Shown in pieces: positions 42,185 to 50,475 of a stretch of 64,000 nt of DNA (position 1 is its first letter; every line of letters begins with the position of its first letter). The translations under genes were made by a program, and so were the position numbers. This stretch comes from Avimonoglobus sp965151315 (GTDB taxonomy: Bacteria > Bacillota > Clostridia > UBA1381): the NCBI GenBank assembly GCA_965151315.1, contig CBCTZG010000004.1, positions 1-64,000 on the forward strand, given 5' to 3'. The notes beneath the pieces are model-generated. The model was not told the origin of the DNA and ran no database searches. It saw nothing but the letters and a program-made list of their open reading frames with translations.

Positions 42185-43297
42185 ATGATAGATACAATGG
42201 GAATCATTTTGGCTGACGATACCAAAATTCCGCCGATTACAGACGTACGCGTACCAGCGGCGCTGCCGATCGCGGGCCGGTACCGGGTGATTGATTTTAT
42301 TTTGTCCAATATGGTCAATTCCGGAATCACCAATATCGGGGTGGTCACGGAAGCAAATTATTCCTCCCTGATGGACCATCTGCGGCTGGGGAAGCCCTGG
42401 GATCTGGACCGGAAAAACCAGGGGCTCCGGATTATACCGCCGAATATGGCTAATCTCCGGGGCGGTATGCGGGGCGATATGGACATGCTCCTGGAGATCC
42501 GGGATTTCCTTTCCCGGAGCCACCAGACCTACGTGCTGCTGGCCCGGGGCAATACGATCAATAACATTGATTTTCACGACGCGCTGCACTTCCATATTGA
42601 CAGCCAGGCGGACGTGACCATGCTCTACCGGGATATGACCGGGGCGGCCGAAGAAGAGCTTTCCCGGTTTAACCTGCTTGAGGTGCAGGCGGACGGCCGG
42701 ATCACCGATATTGAGGTGCGGCCGTATTATCCGAAGTCCGCTTTTGCCGGTATGGATATTTGTATTATGGAAAAAGCCTTGTTAGAAAGTATCATCGACG
42801 AAGGTGCCGCAAAGGGGATTCATGACTTTGTAAAGGATATTCTTATCCGCAAGCTGGAGGGGCTGCGAATCTACGGGTATTGCTTTGACGGCTATTCTGA
42901 TAAAATTGATTCGATGAAAGCCTATTATCGGAATTGCATGGGTTTTTTGCAGGCCCAGGTCCGGGAGGAGCTGTTTTGCCCGGAGCGGCCCATTTACACC
43001 AAAACCAAGGATCAGCCGCCTACGAAATACGGCGGCAGCGCAGTGCTGGAAAACGCGTTTATCTCTGATGGCTGTACGATTGAAGGGGAAGTCCGGGATT
43101 CAGTCTTATCCCGCGGGGTCCGGGTAGAGAAGGGCGCTGTGGTGCGCAATTCTATTATTATGCAGGATTCGGTTATAGAGTCTGGCGCGATCTTAGATCA
43201 TGTGGTGTTTGACAAGGAAGTGCACATCACCAAAGGCCGGCGCCTGATCGGCCAGGCAAATTACCCCCTGGCAATCGCCAAGCGGACAAAAATATAA
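42185..43297 (+). CDS. glgD: GlgD, ADP-glucose pyrophosphorylase regulatory subunit
   Basis: 370 residues, homologous to GlgC over its length but with the nucleotide loop degraded to ILADDTKIPPIT and the catalytic SGDH replaced by ARGNTI, the hallmarks of GlgD. In Bacillota GlgD forms a hetero-tetramer that raises GlgC activity. AAAGGAG lies 10 bases before the ATG, 19 bases after glgC. Confidence 0.94.
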   Translation: MIDTMGIILADDTKIPPITDVRVPAALPIAGRYRVIDFILSNMVNSGITNIGVVTEANYSSLMDHLRLGKPWDLDRKNQGLRIIPPNMANLRGGMRGDMDMLLEIRDFLSRSHQTYVLLARGNTINNIDFHDALHFHIDSQADVTMLYRDMTGAAEEELSRFNLLEVQADGRITDIEVRPYYPKSAFAGMDICIMEKALLESIIDEGAAKGIHDFVKDILIRKLEGLRIYGYCFDGYSDKIDSMKAYYRNCMGFLQAQVREELFCPERPIYTKTKDQPPTKYGGSAVLENAFISDGCTIEGEVRDSVLSRGVRVEKGAVVRNSIIMQDSVIESGAILDHVVFDKEVHITKGRRLIGQANYPLAIAKRTKI

Positions 43298-43307
43298 AGC
43301 GGTGAAG

Positions 43308-43346
43308 GGGCTGTTGGCAAGGCGTGGCCTTGGCGCGGCCCTTTTT
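43308..43346 (+). terminator. probable terminator after glgD
   Basis: GGGC/GCCC closes a branch that contains CAAGGC-GTG-GCCTTG, followed by five T. It separates the glgBCD unit from glgA, which has its own promoter. Confidence 0.5.
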
Positions 43347-43447
43347 CTGGATGGAAAAATCCGTATAAAGAGGCAGGCATTTTGAATAAAGGACAAAATC
43401 AAAACTGCCGCCGCCTCGTGCCAAATCACGATTTCAGAAGAACCAAA

Positions 43448-43476
43448 TTGACAAAAAAATGATTTTGGAGTAGTAT
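43448..43476 (+). promoter_or_regulatory. promoter for glgA-glgP
   Basis: TTGACA (43448-43453), 17-bp spacer, TAGTAT (43471-43476), overlapping TATGAT three bases further on. Confidence 0.65.
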
Positions 43477-43523
43477 GATAATAAGCACAGCAGGACAAAA
43501 TCACAGAAAGGAATGGAAAAGGA

Positions 43524-45002
43524 ATGAATGTTTTATATGCCACTTCAGAGGCGGCGCCTTTTGCGAAAACCGGGGGACTGGGCGACGTTGCCGGATCCCT
43601 GCCGGCGGCACTCCGCAAAAAGGGCGCGGACTGCCGGGTGATCATGCCGCTGTATCGGTGCATTCCCCAGACGTATAAGGATCAGATGCGGTTTATGACC
43701 AGTATCTATGTGAACATTGGCTGGCGGACACAATACTGCGGGATTTTTCAGCTGGAATGGGAAGGGGTTATTTACTACTTTCTGGACAATGAATTTTACT
43801 TCAACGGAGACCAGCCTTACGGCTATATCCATCTGGACTGCGAAAAATTCATTTTCTTTTCCAAGGCCCTGCTTTCCGTGCTGCCCACGCTGGAGTTCCG
43901 GCCTGACGTAATCAACTGCAACGATTGGCAGACCGGTGCGGTCCCAGTGTTTTTGGATACCTTTCAGGATAACCCCTTTTACCGGGGGATCAAAACCGTG
44001 ATGACCATCCATAACCTGCGGTTCCAGGGCCGGTGGGACTTGGAGAAGATCAAGGATTTTATGGCCATCGGGGACTATTATTTTACCAACGACAAGCTGG
44101 AATATTATAAAGACGGCAACCTTTTAAAGGGGGGGCTGGTTTATGCGAATAAAATCAGCACGGTTTCGGAAAGCTATGCGCAGGAGATTACAACCCCGGA
44201 ATTTGGGGAAGGCTTAGACGGGCTTCTCCGGGCCCGGCAGAATGATTTAATAGGGATTGTAAACGGGATTTCGGATACGGAGTGGGATCCGGAGACCGAT
44301 CCCAGGATCGCGAAAAATTATTCTGCTAAAACTGTTTCCCAGGAAAAGCGGAAGAACAAAACGGCCCTCCAGCAAGCGCTGAACCTGCCGGTTGATGAAA
44401 ATGTGCTGATGATAGGGATTGTGTCCCGGCTGACAGACCAGAAAGGCTTCGACCTGGTGGCCGGCGCCTTGGAGCAGCTCTGCGCCGGTGGGATCCAGCT
44501 GGTGATTTTGGGGACCGGCGATGAAAAGTATGAGAATCTGTTTCGGCACTACGCCTGGAAATATCCGGATCGGGTCTCGGCCAATATCTATTTTTCCAAC
44601 GACCTGTCCCATCAGATCTACGCGGCCAGCGATGCCTTTTTGATGCCGTCCCTGTTTGAGCCCTGCGGCCTGTCTCAGCTGATCAGTATGCGTTACGGTA
44701 CCCTGCCTGTCGTCCGGGAGACCGGCGGCCTGCGGGATACGGTTATTTCCTATAACGAGTATACCGGGGCGGGCACCGGCTTTTCCTTTGGCGCCTACTC
44801 TGTCCATGACATGATGCACGTGATCCGTTACGCCATGGATATTTACTATAACCGGCAGGAAAGCTGGACGGGGATCATAAAAAATGCTATGGCCGCCGAC
44901 TATTCCTGGGACGTGTCAGCGGGGAAATATATAAATATGTACCAGGAGATCACGGGGATACCAATCCCGGCGCCGAAGAAAACGGCGAAAAAGAAAGCAT
45001 AG
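43524..45002 (+). CDS. glgA: glycogen synthase (ADP-glucose)
   Basis: GT5 enzyme that extends alpha-1,4-glucan from ADP-glucose. 492 residues. SEAAPFAKTGGLGDVAGSLP is the N-terminal donor-binding KTGGL motif; HDW-type NCNDWQTGAVP and the C-terminal LMPSLFEPCGLSQLISMRYG complete the site. A Lys-rich tail ends the protein. GAAAGGAA lies before the ATG. Confidence 0.96.
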   Translation: MNVLYATSEAAPFAKTGGLGDVAGSLPAALRKKGADCRVIMPLYRCIPQTYKDQMRFMTSIYVNIGWRTQYCGIFQLEWEGVIYYFLDNEFYFNGDQPYGYIHLDCEKFIFFSKALLSVLPTLEFRPDVINCNDWQTGAVPVFLDTFQDNPFYRGIKTVMTIHNLRFQGRWDLEKIKDFMAIGDYYFTNDKLEYYKDGNLLKGGLVYANKISTVSESYAQEITTPEFGEGLDGLLRARQNDLIGIVNGISDTEWDPETDPRIAKNYSAKTVSQEKRKNKTALQQALNLPVDENVLMIGIVSRLTDQKGFDLVAGALEQLCAGGIQLVILGTGDEKYENLFRHYAWKYPDRVSANIYFSNDLSHQIYAASDAFLMPSLFEPCGLSQLISMRYGTLPVVRETGGLRDTVISYNEYTGAGTGFSFGAYSVHDMMHVIRYAMDIYYNRQESWTGIIKNAMAADYSWDVSAGKYINMYQEITGIPIPAPKKTAKKKA

Positions 45003-45052
45003 AAATTAGAAAGATCAGAAAATCTGTTGGATTTGGAAGGAGTTTTGCATCA

Positions 45053-47518
45053 ATGGCGGAAAAAAAGAACTGCAAGCTGACGCCGGGGGAAGAGGCTTTA
45101 AAAAATGAAATTGTGGGGAAGGTATCCCGGCATTTCGGGAAAGTCCTGGAGGAAGCCACCCCGCACATGATCTATACGGCCTGTGCCCTGACGGCCAGGG
45201 ATCAGATCATGACCAAATGGGCAGTATCGCATCAGGAGGTCAAGGAGGAGGCGTCTAAAAAGCTCTATTATCTATCTTTTGAGTTTTTGATGGGCCGGCT
45301 TTTGTGCACCAATATCCTGAACCTGATGCAGACAGAGGAATACGAGCATGCTTTGGAAGCGTTGGGGTATACGCTGCCGGAGGTGGCGGAGCTGGAAACC
45401 GACGCGGGCTTAGGCAACGGCGGCCTGGGCCGGCTTGCCGCCTGCTTTATTGATTCCCTGACCACCATGGATCTGCCGGCCTATGGCTGCACTATCCGGT
45501 ATGAGTACGGGCTCTTCCAGCAGAAGATTGTAGACGGCTATCAGATCGAAATGCCGGATCCGTGGCTGGAGTACGGCAACGCGTGGGAGATTCCCCGGCC
45601 GGAGGAAACTGTAGAAGTCAAGTTTGGCGGCAATGTTTATACGGACTGGTACGATGGGAGATTCAGCTTCCGGTATGAAAATTCCCATACGGTGCTGGCT
45701 ATGCCCTATGACGTGCCGTTGGTGGGGTATGATTCGAAAATTGTCAATAAGCTCCGGCTTTGGTCGGCCAAATCCCCGGATTATATGAACATGAAGGAAT
45801 TCAACAGCGGCAACTATATCCGGGCTGTGGAGGAAAAGCAGCTGGCGGAGGTGATCTCCAAGGTGCTGTATCCGGAGGATAACCATACGGAAGGCAAGGA
45901 GCTGCGCTTAAAGCAGCAGTATTTCCTGGTATCGGCAACGCTGCAGTGGATCCTGCGGGAATTTGAGCACCGGTACGGCAGCCGGTGGGATATGCTGCCG
46001 GAAAAAGCGGTGATCCACATTAACGATACCCACCCCACCCTGGCCATCCCGGAGCTTCTCCGGCTCCTTTTGGATGAAAAGGGGCTGGGCTGGGATGAGG
46101 CCTGGCAAATTACCACCAGGGTTTTTGCGTATACGAACCACACGGTCATGAGCGAGGCCCTGGAAAAGTGGCCGCTGGATATGTTTAAGCGGGTGCTGCC
46201 CCGGATCTGGATGATCGTGGACGAAATCAACCGTCGGCTTATGGAGCACCTGCAAATGGTTTATCCCAATGATCCCGGCAAGCATAAATATATGGCCATC
46301 GTGTCAGACAATCAGGTGTTTATGGCAAACCTTTGCCTGGCAACCTGTTTTGCGGTCAACGGTGTTTCCAGCCTGCATACCAAGATTTTGACAACAGATA
46401 TTTTCGCCGATTATTACCGGCTGGATCCAGGCCGGTTCCACGCCATTACCAACGGCATTACATTCCGGCGGTGGATCTGTAACTGTAACCCGGCCCTGAC
46501 GGAGCTGATCACGGCTAAGATCGGCAAGGGGTGGATCAAGGATTACCGGCTGCTGGAAAAGCTGAAGCCCTATGCCAAGGATCCGGAATTCCAGCGGGAA
46601 TATTACGAAATCAAGCAACAGAACAAGGCGCGGCTGGCGGAATATATCCGGGAGCATAATGGGATCGAGGTGGATCCGGCGTCAATTTTTGACGTGCAGA
46701 GCAAGCGGCTGCATGAATACAAGCGGCAGCTGATGAATATCCTGCATATTATGGCGGAATATAACCGGATTTTGGAGGATCCGCATTATGAATATACACC
46801 GAAAACCTATATTTTCGGCGCAAAGGCGGCGCCGGGATATGCCCGGGCTAAGCTAATCATCAAGCTGATCAATACCGTGGCGGATAAAATCAACAATGAT
46901 CCCCGAACGGCGGGAAAAATTAAGGTTGTATTTCTGGAAAACTATGGGGTTTCCATTGCGGAAAAGCTGGTGGCGGCAGCGGATATTTCCGAGCAGATCT
47001 CGACCGCCGGCAAAGAAGCGTCGGGAACAGGAAATATGAAATTTATGCTCAACGGCGCGCTGACTATCGGTACCTTAGACGGCGCCAATGTGGAGATGTT
47101 AGAGCAGGTGGGCCCGGAAAATATTTTTATTTTCGGTTTGAAAGCAGACGAGGTAGAGGCACGGCTCCGGTATAATAACGGAGCGGAGGTAAAGGATATT
47201 TACGCATCCAATCACAGCCTGAGAAAGGTGTTAGACCAGCTCATCGACGGCAGCTTGAGCCCCAATAACTCGCAGATCTTCCGGGATCTTTACCAGACCC
47301 TGTTATTCGGCGATTACGGTTATCCGGATACCTATATGGTTCTTCGGGACTTTGAGGATTACTGTGCCACCCATGAAAAGCTGATGCGCCTGTATCGTGA
47401 CCGGGAGGCCTGGGTGGAAAAAGCCATTTTGAATACGGCTTCCGCTGGGTATTTCTCCAGCGACCGGACCATTGCGGAGTACAATGAAAAAATCTGGAGG
47501 CTCAGTCCGATCCAATAA
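45053..47518 (+). CDS. glgP: glycogen/starch alpha-glucan phosphorylase
   Basis: GT35 PLP enzyme releasing glucose-1-phosphate from glycogen. 821 residues, full length. The PLP lysine is in KEASGTGNMKFMLNGALTIG; AGLGNGGLGRLAACF and INDTHPTLAIPELLR are conserved. GGAAGGAG precedes the ATG. 50 bases after glgA, so synthesis and breakdown genes share a transcript. Confidence 0.96.
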   Translation: MAEKKNCKLTPGEEALKNEIVGKVSRHFGKVLEEATPHMIYTACALTARDQIMTKWAVSHQEVKEEASKKLYYLSFEFLMGRLLCTNILNLMQTEEYEHALEALGYTLPEVAELETDAGLGNGGLGRLAACFIDSLTTMDLPAYGCTIRYEYGLFQQKIVDGYQIEMPDPWLEYGNAWEIPRPEETVEVKFGGNVYTDWYDGRFSFRYENSHTVLAMPYDVPLVGYDSKIVNKLRLWSAKSPDYMNMKEFNSGNYIRAVEEKQLAEVISKVLYPEDNHTEGKELRLKQQYFLVSATLQWILREFEHRYGSRWDMLPEKAVIHINDTHPTLAIPELLRLLLDEKGLGWDEAWQITTRVFAYTNHTVMSEALEKWPLDMFKRVLPRIWMIVDEINRRLMEHLQMVYPNDPGKHKYMAIVSDNQVFMANLCLATCFAVNGVSSLHTKILTTDIFADYYRLDPGRFHAITNGITFRRWICNCNPALTELITAKIGKGWIKDYRLLEKLKPYAKDPEFQREYYEIKQQNKARLAEYIREHNGIEVDPASIFDVQSKRLHEYKRQLMNILHIMAEYNRILEDPHYEYTPKTYIFGAKAAPGYARAKLIIKLINTVADKINNDPRTAGKIKVVFLENYGVSIAEKLVAAADISEQISTAGKEASGTGNMKFMLNGALTIGTLDGANVEMLEQVGPENIFIFGLKADEVEARLRYNNGAEVKDIYASNHSLRKVLDQLIDGSLSPNNSQIFRDLYQTLLFGDYGYPDTYMVLRDFEDYCATHEKLMRLYRDREAWVEKAILNTASAGYFSSDRTIAEYNEKIWRLSPIQ

Positions 47519-47536
47519 GCCCCGGCAGGGGCTTTG

Positions 47537-47578
47537 CCGCCAAAATCAGGCCTGGAGCCGTGGATTTTGGCGGTTTTT
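47537..47578 (+). terminator. intraoperon terminator between glgP and the GH13 gene
   Basis: CCGCCAAAATC (47537-47547) pairs with GATTTTGGCGG (47563-47573), followed by five T. The GH13 start is only about 27 bases further on and no promoter fits between, so that gene depends on read-through. Confidence 0.75.
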
Positions 47579-47604
47579 ATTTTGTTTTGAAATGGGGAAA
47601 GAAA

Positions 47605-49500
47605 ATGGAGATCACGCATAATTCCCAGGAGGCCATTTACCGGACGCCCTTTGGGGCGGTGCCGGCTGGCCGGAAGGTTACCCTGCGGCTGGCTTTGGAG
47701 GGGGCCGGGGCTGTAGATCGGATTTGGGTCTGCCTGCGGACAGAAGAAACAGAATACAATGTGGGTATGGCGTATGTGTTTACGGTGGGCAGTATGCATT
47801 TTTATGAAGCTGAAATAAAAACCCCCGCAGCTCCTGGACTTCTATGGTACTATTTTGGGGCGGTGATTTCCGAAAAGACTGTCTATTACGGCAATAACCC
47901 GGAGGGACTGGGCGGCTTGGGGCAGAAAATGGATACCGTGCCGCGAAATTTTTATCAAATTACCGTCTATGCACCGGATTATACGACCCCCGCCTGGTTC
48001 CGGGAATCTGTGGTTTACCAGATATTCCCGGACCGCTTCTATTCAGCTGGGGAGGCTTTAGACGGCGGCCGGCGGGATTTTATCCGGCGGGCCTGGGGAG
48101 AAACACCGTATTATCAGGCGGAACAGTTTGGGGGCGAATATCTGGCCAATGACTTTTTTGGCGGCAATCTGCGGGGGATCCGGGAGAAGCTGCCGTATTT
48201 GGCCGAGCTGGGGATTACCTGCCTGTATCTAAACCCGATTTTCAAGGCTTTTTCCAATCATAAATACGATACCGGGGACTATCTGGAAGTTGACCCCATG
48301 TTTGGTACGAAAGCGGATTTTCAGGCCCTCTGCGCCGCGGGCGAAAGGTTGGGTATCCGCGTGATCTTAGACGGGGTGTTCAACCACACCGGCAGCGACA
48401 GCCGGTATTTCAACCAGGCGGGGAATTACGAGGATGTGGGGGCCTATCAGTCCCAGGAATCCCCCTATTATACCTGGTATGACTTTATCCGGTGGCCGGA
48501 GGAATACGCGGCCTGGTGGGGAATGAAAAGCCTGCCCCAGATAAACGAAGCGTCGGAAAGCTTTCAGCGCTTTATCCTGACCGGGCCGGACGCTGTGGTT
48601 AAGAAATGGCTGCGGGCCGGGGCTTCTGGCTGGCGGCTGGACGTGGTAGACGAGCTGCCGGACTTTTTTGTAAAGCTTCTGCGCCGGGAGGTGAAACGGG
48701 AAAAGCCCGATGCGGTGATTATCGGCGAGGTATGGGAGGACGCGTCCAATAAATGCAGCTATGGCAAACGGCGGGAGTATTTTTTGGGCGCCGAATTGGA
48801 TTCGGTAATGAATTACCCCCTGCGGCAGGCGATTATCGATTTTGCCTGCGGACGGATCGACGGGAGCGGCTTTTCCCGTCGGGTAACCAGCCTGCGGGAG
48901 AATTACCCGCCGCCGGCTTATTATTCCTTATTAAATATTTTGTCCAGCCACGACGTGGAACGGATCCTGACGGCCGTGTCGGATCCGCCGGCGCTGCGCC
49001 GGGCAGAGCAGGCGGATTACCGAATCCCGCCGGAACGGCTGCCCCAGGCAACGGACCGGGCGAAATCTGCGGTCATGCTGCAAATGTTATGGCCCGGCGT
49101 TCCTTGCGTATATTACGGCGATGAAGCCGGCATGCAGGGCTTTGCCGATCCGTTCTGCCGAAGCACTTTCCCCTGGGAGGCCATTGACGAGGATTTTTAT
49201 CAATGGCATAAACAGCTAATCGCCCTGCGCAAAAGCTCGGCGGCGTTTACCGCGGGCAGCTTCGAGCAGGTATACGTCTATGGCCAAGGTTACGGGTTTA
49301 TCCGGATCGCCGAGCCGGAAAAATATATTGTGCTGGTGAATTTCAGCGGGGACCAGCAATGTTTCCGGATCGACGCCGCCCGGTTTGGGATCCGGGAACT
49401 GGGGAACGCCTTGTGGGCGCAGGAACAGTATAGGGCGGACAACGGGATTTTTTATGTGGATATGCCTCCCGGCTGGGCGAAGGTATTCCAGGGGAAATAA
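47605..49500 (+). CDS. GH13 alpha-glucanase (neopullulanase/cyclomaltodextrinase type)
   Basis: 631 residues from the ATG at 47605 (GGGGAAAG upstream). An N-terminal all-beta domain (about 1-115) precedes the catalytic barrel, starting SVVYQIFPDRF. Four GH13 regions are visible: DGVFNHTG, GWRLDVVDE with the nucleophile, IGEVWEDA with the acid, and NILSSHDVER with the stabiliser. No signal peptide, so it acts in the cytosol, probably trimming limit dextrins left by GlgP. Exact specificity cannot be read. Confidence 0.9.
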   Translation: MEITHNSQEAIYRTPFGAVPAGRKVTLRLALEGAGAVDRIWVCLRTEETEYNVGMAYVFTVGSMHFYEAEIKTPAAPGLLWYYFGAVISEKTVYYGNNPEGLGGLGQKMDTVPRNFYQITVYAPDYTTPAWFRESVVYQIFPDRFYSAGEALDGGRRDFIRRAWGETPYYQAEQFGGEYLANDFFGGNLRGIREKLPYLAELGITCLYLNPIFKAFSNHKYDTGDYLEVDPMFGTKADFQALCAAGERLGIRVILDGVFNHTGSDSRYFNQAGNYEDVGAYQSQESPYYTWYDFIRWPEEYAAWWGMKSLPQINEASESFQRFILTGPDAVVKKWLRAGASGWRLDVVDELPDFFVKLLRREVKREKPDAVIIGEVWEDASNKCSYGKRREYFLGAELDSVMNYPLRQAIIDFACGRIDGSGFSRRVTSLRENYPPPAYYSLLNILSSHDVERILTAVSDPPALRRAEQADYRIPPERLPQATDRAKSAVMLQMLWPGVPCVYYGDEAGMQGFADPFCRSTFPWEAIDEDFYQWHKQLIALRKSSAAFTAGSFEQVYVYGQGYGFIRIAEPEKYIVLVNFSGDQQCFRIDAARFGIRELGNALWAQEQYRADNGIFYVDMPPGWAKVFQGK

Positions 49501-49539
49501 GACCCCATACCTGCCGGGGATGCGTTGCGGGCTGGGCAG

Positions 49540-49576
49540 AAAAAACAGGGCGTCAATATTTGACGCCCTGTTTTTT
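49540..49576. terminator. bidirectional terminator
   Basis: ACAGGGCGTCA/TGACGCCCTGT stem, A-run before and T-run after, between the GH13 and HAD genes. Confidence 0.9.
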
Positions 49577-49581
49577 AGATG

Positions 49582-50220
49582 TTACAGCAATTCCGCCCAG
49601 CTTTCAATAGAAAAATCTGCTGCCTGCCGCAGGGCCGCCCATTCGTTCTCATTCGAAGGATCCGCCACGGCGGTGGTCCGCATACCGGCCTTCTTCGCGC
49701 CGCCGATCCCTAAAAGAATATCCTCAAACACCATGCAGTCCGCCGGCGGGACACCGATCCGCTCTGCGGCCAGCAAATATACATGGGGGTTTCCCTTGTT
49801 GACCCCAACCTCGCTGGACAAAGCGATGGCATCAATATAATCCAGGGCCCCCAGCCGCTTTAGGGCGGCCCGGCAGAGGGCGTCATAGCCGGAGGTGGCG
49901 ACGGCGATTTTCACACCCGCGGACCGGAGCTTTTCCAGATACGCCTTGGCGTATGGCTTAAACAAAATATTGTGCATGTATTCTTCTTTGGCTAGGGCGC
50001 TGAATTCGTCGAAAACCTGTTCCACCGGATCCGTCAGCTGAAACATTTCCACGATCAGGGGCAGCGATTCCTCTAAGGTCATGTCCCGGAACCGTTGTGC
50101 CATTGTGTCAGGCAGGGAGAGCCCCCGCCGCTGGAGGAACTTTGCGGTAATATCCCGCCAGACACCCATAGAATCCAACAAAGTACCATCCATATCAAAA
50201 ATCGCTCCGGTAAAATCCAT
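49582..50220 (-). CDS. HAD-family hydrolase, beta-phosphoglucomutase-like
   Basis: 212 residues. HAD motif I FDMDGTLLDS carries the nucleophile and general acid aspartates, motif II is VATSGYD, motif III the lysine in VGVNKGNPHVY and motif IV FEDILLGI. A helical cap (about 15-85) marks subfamily IA, which includes beta-phosphoglucomutase and sugar phosphatases. Position beside the glycogen cluster fits a sugar-phosphate substrate, by inference. GGAGGTG precedes the ATG. Confidence 0.85.
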   Translation of the reverse strand: MDFTGAIFDMDGTLLDSMGVWRDITAKFLQRRGLSLPDTMAQRFRDMTLEESLPLIVEMFQLTDPVEQVFDEFSALAKEEYMHNILFKPYAKAYLEKLRSAGVKIAVATSGYDALCRAALKRLGALDYIDAIALSSEVGVNKGNPHVYLLAAERIGVPPADCMVFEDILLGIGGAKKAGMRTTAVADPSNENEWAALRQAADFSIESWAELL

Positions 50221-50246
50221 TCGTCAGCACCTCCGCATTTTTTTAA

Positions 50247-50276
50247 ATTATACCATACAAACCGGTTGTATGTCAA
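50247..50276 (-). promoter_or_regulatory. HAD-gene promoter with a palindromic operator in its spacer
   Basis: Minus-strand TTGACA (50271-50276), 18-bp spacer, TATAAT (50247-50252). Between them CATACAA and TTGTATG form a 7-bp inverted repeat around ACCGG, with AACCGGTT inside, similar to LacI-family operators. A repressor here would cover the whole promoter. Confidence 0.6.
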
Positions 50277-50376
50277 CGCGGGCTAATGGATACGGCAAAC
50301 GTATGGAAACTGCTGGGCCGGACGGCGGCGGCAGCGGGGGCTATACGTATATTTTTAAAAGTGTTTACGGTATGTA

Positions 50377-50405
50377 TTTACAGTTCCAGTGCAATATGTT
50401 ATAAT
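50377..50405 (+). promoter_or_regulatory. sigma-A promoter for the GGDEF gene
   Basis: TTTACA (50377-50382), 17-bp spacer, TATAAT (50400-50405). The leader of about 65 bases shows no riboswitch I recognise. Confidence 0.8.
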
Positions 50406-50475
50406 AAAAAAAACAATCCGGCTGTTCCCGACGGGCTTATACGCATACTGCTGCATTTTGCAAGGAGATTGAATT

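Noticed and set aside
50281..50350. Resemblance to a c-di-GMP (GEMM-I) riboswitch: GGCAAAC and GGCAGC-like pieces before the GGDEF gene
   Set aside because: The required second helix motif is missing, the GCAAA falls in a simple local hairpin, and the segment lies upstream of the mapped-by-eye promoter, so it would not be in the transcript.
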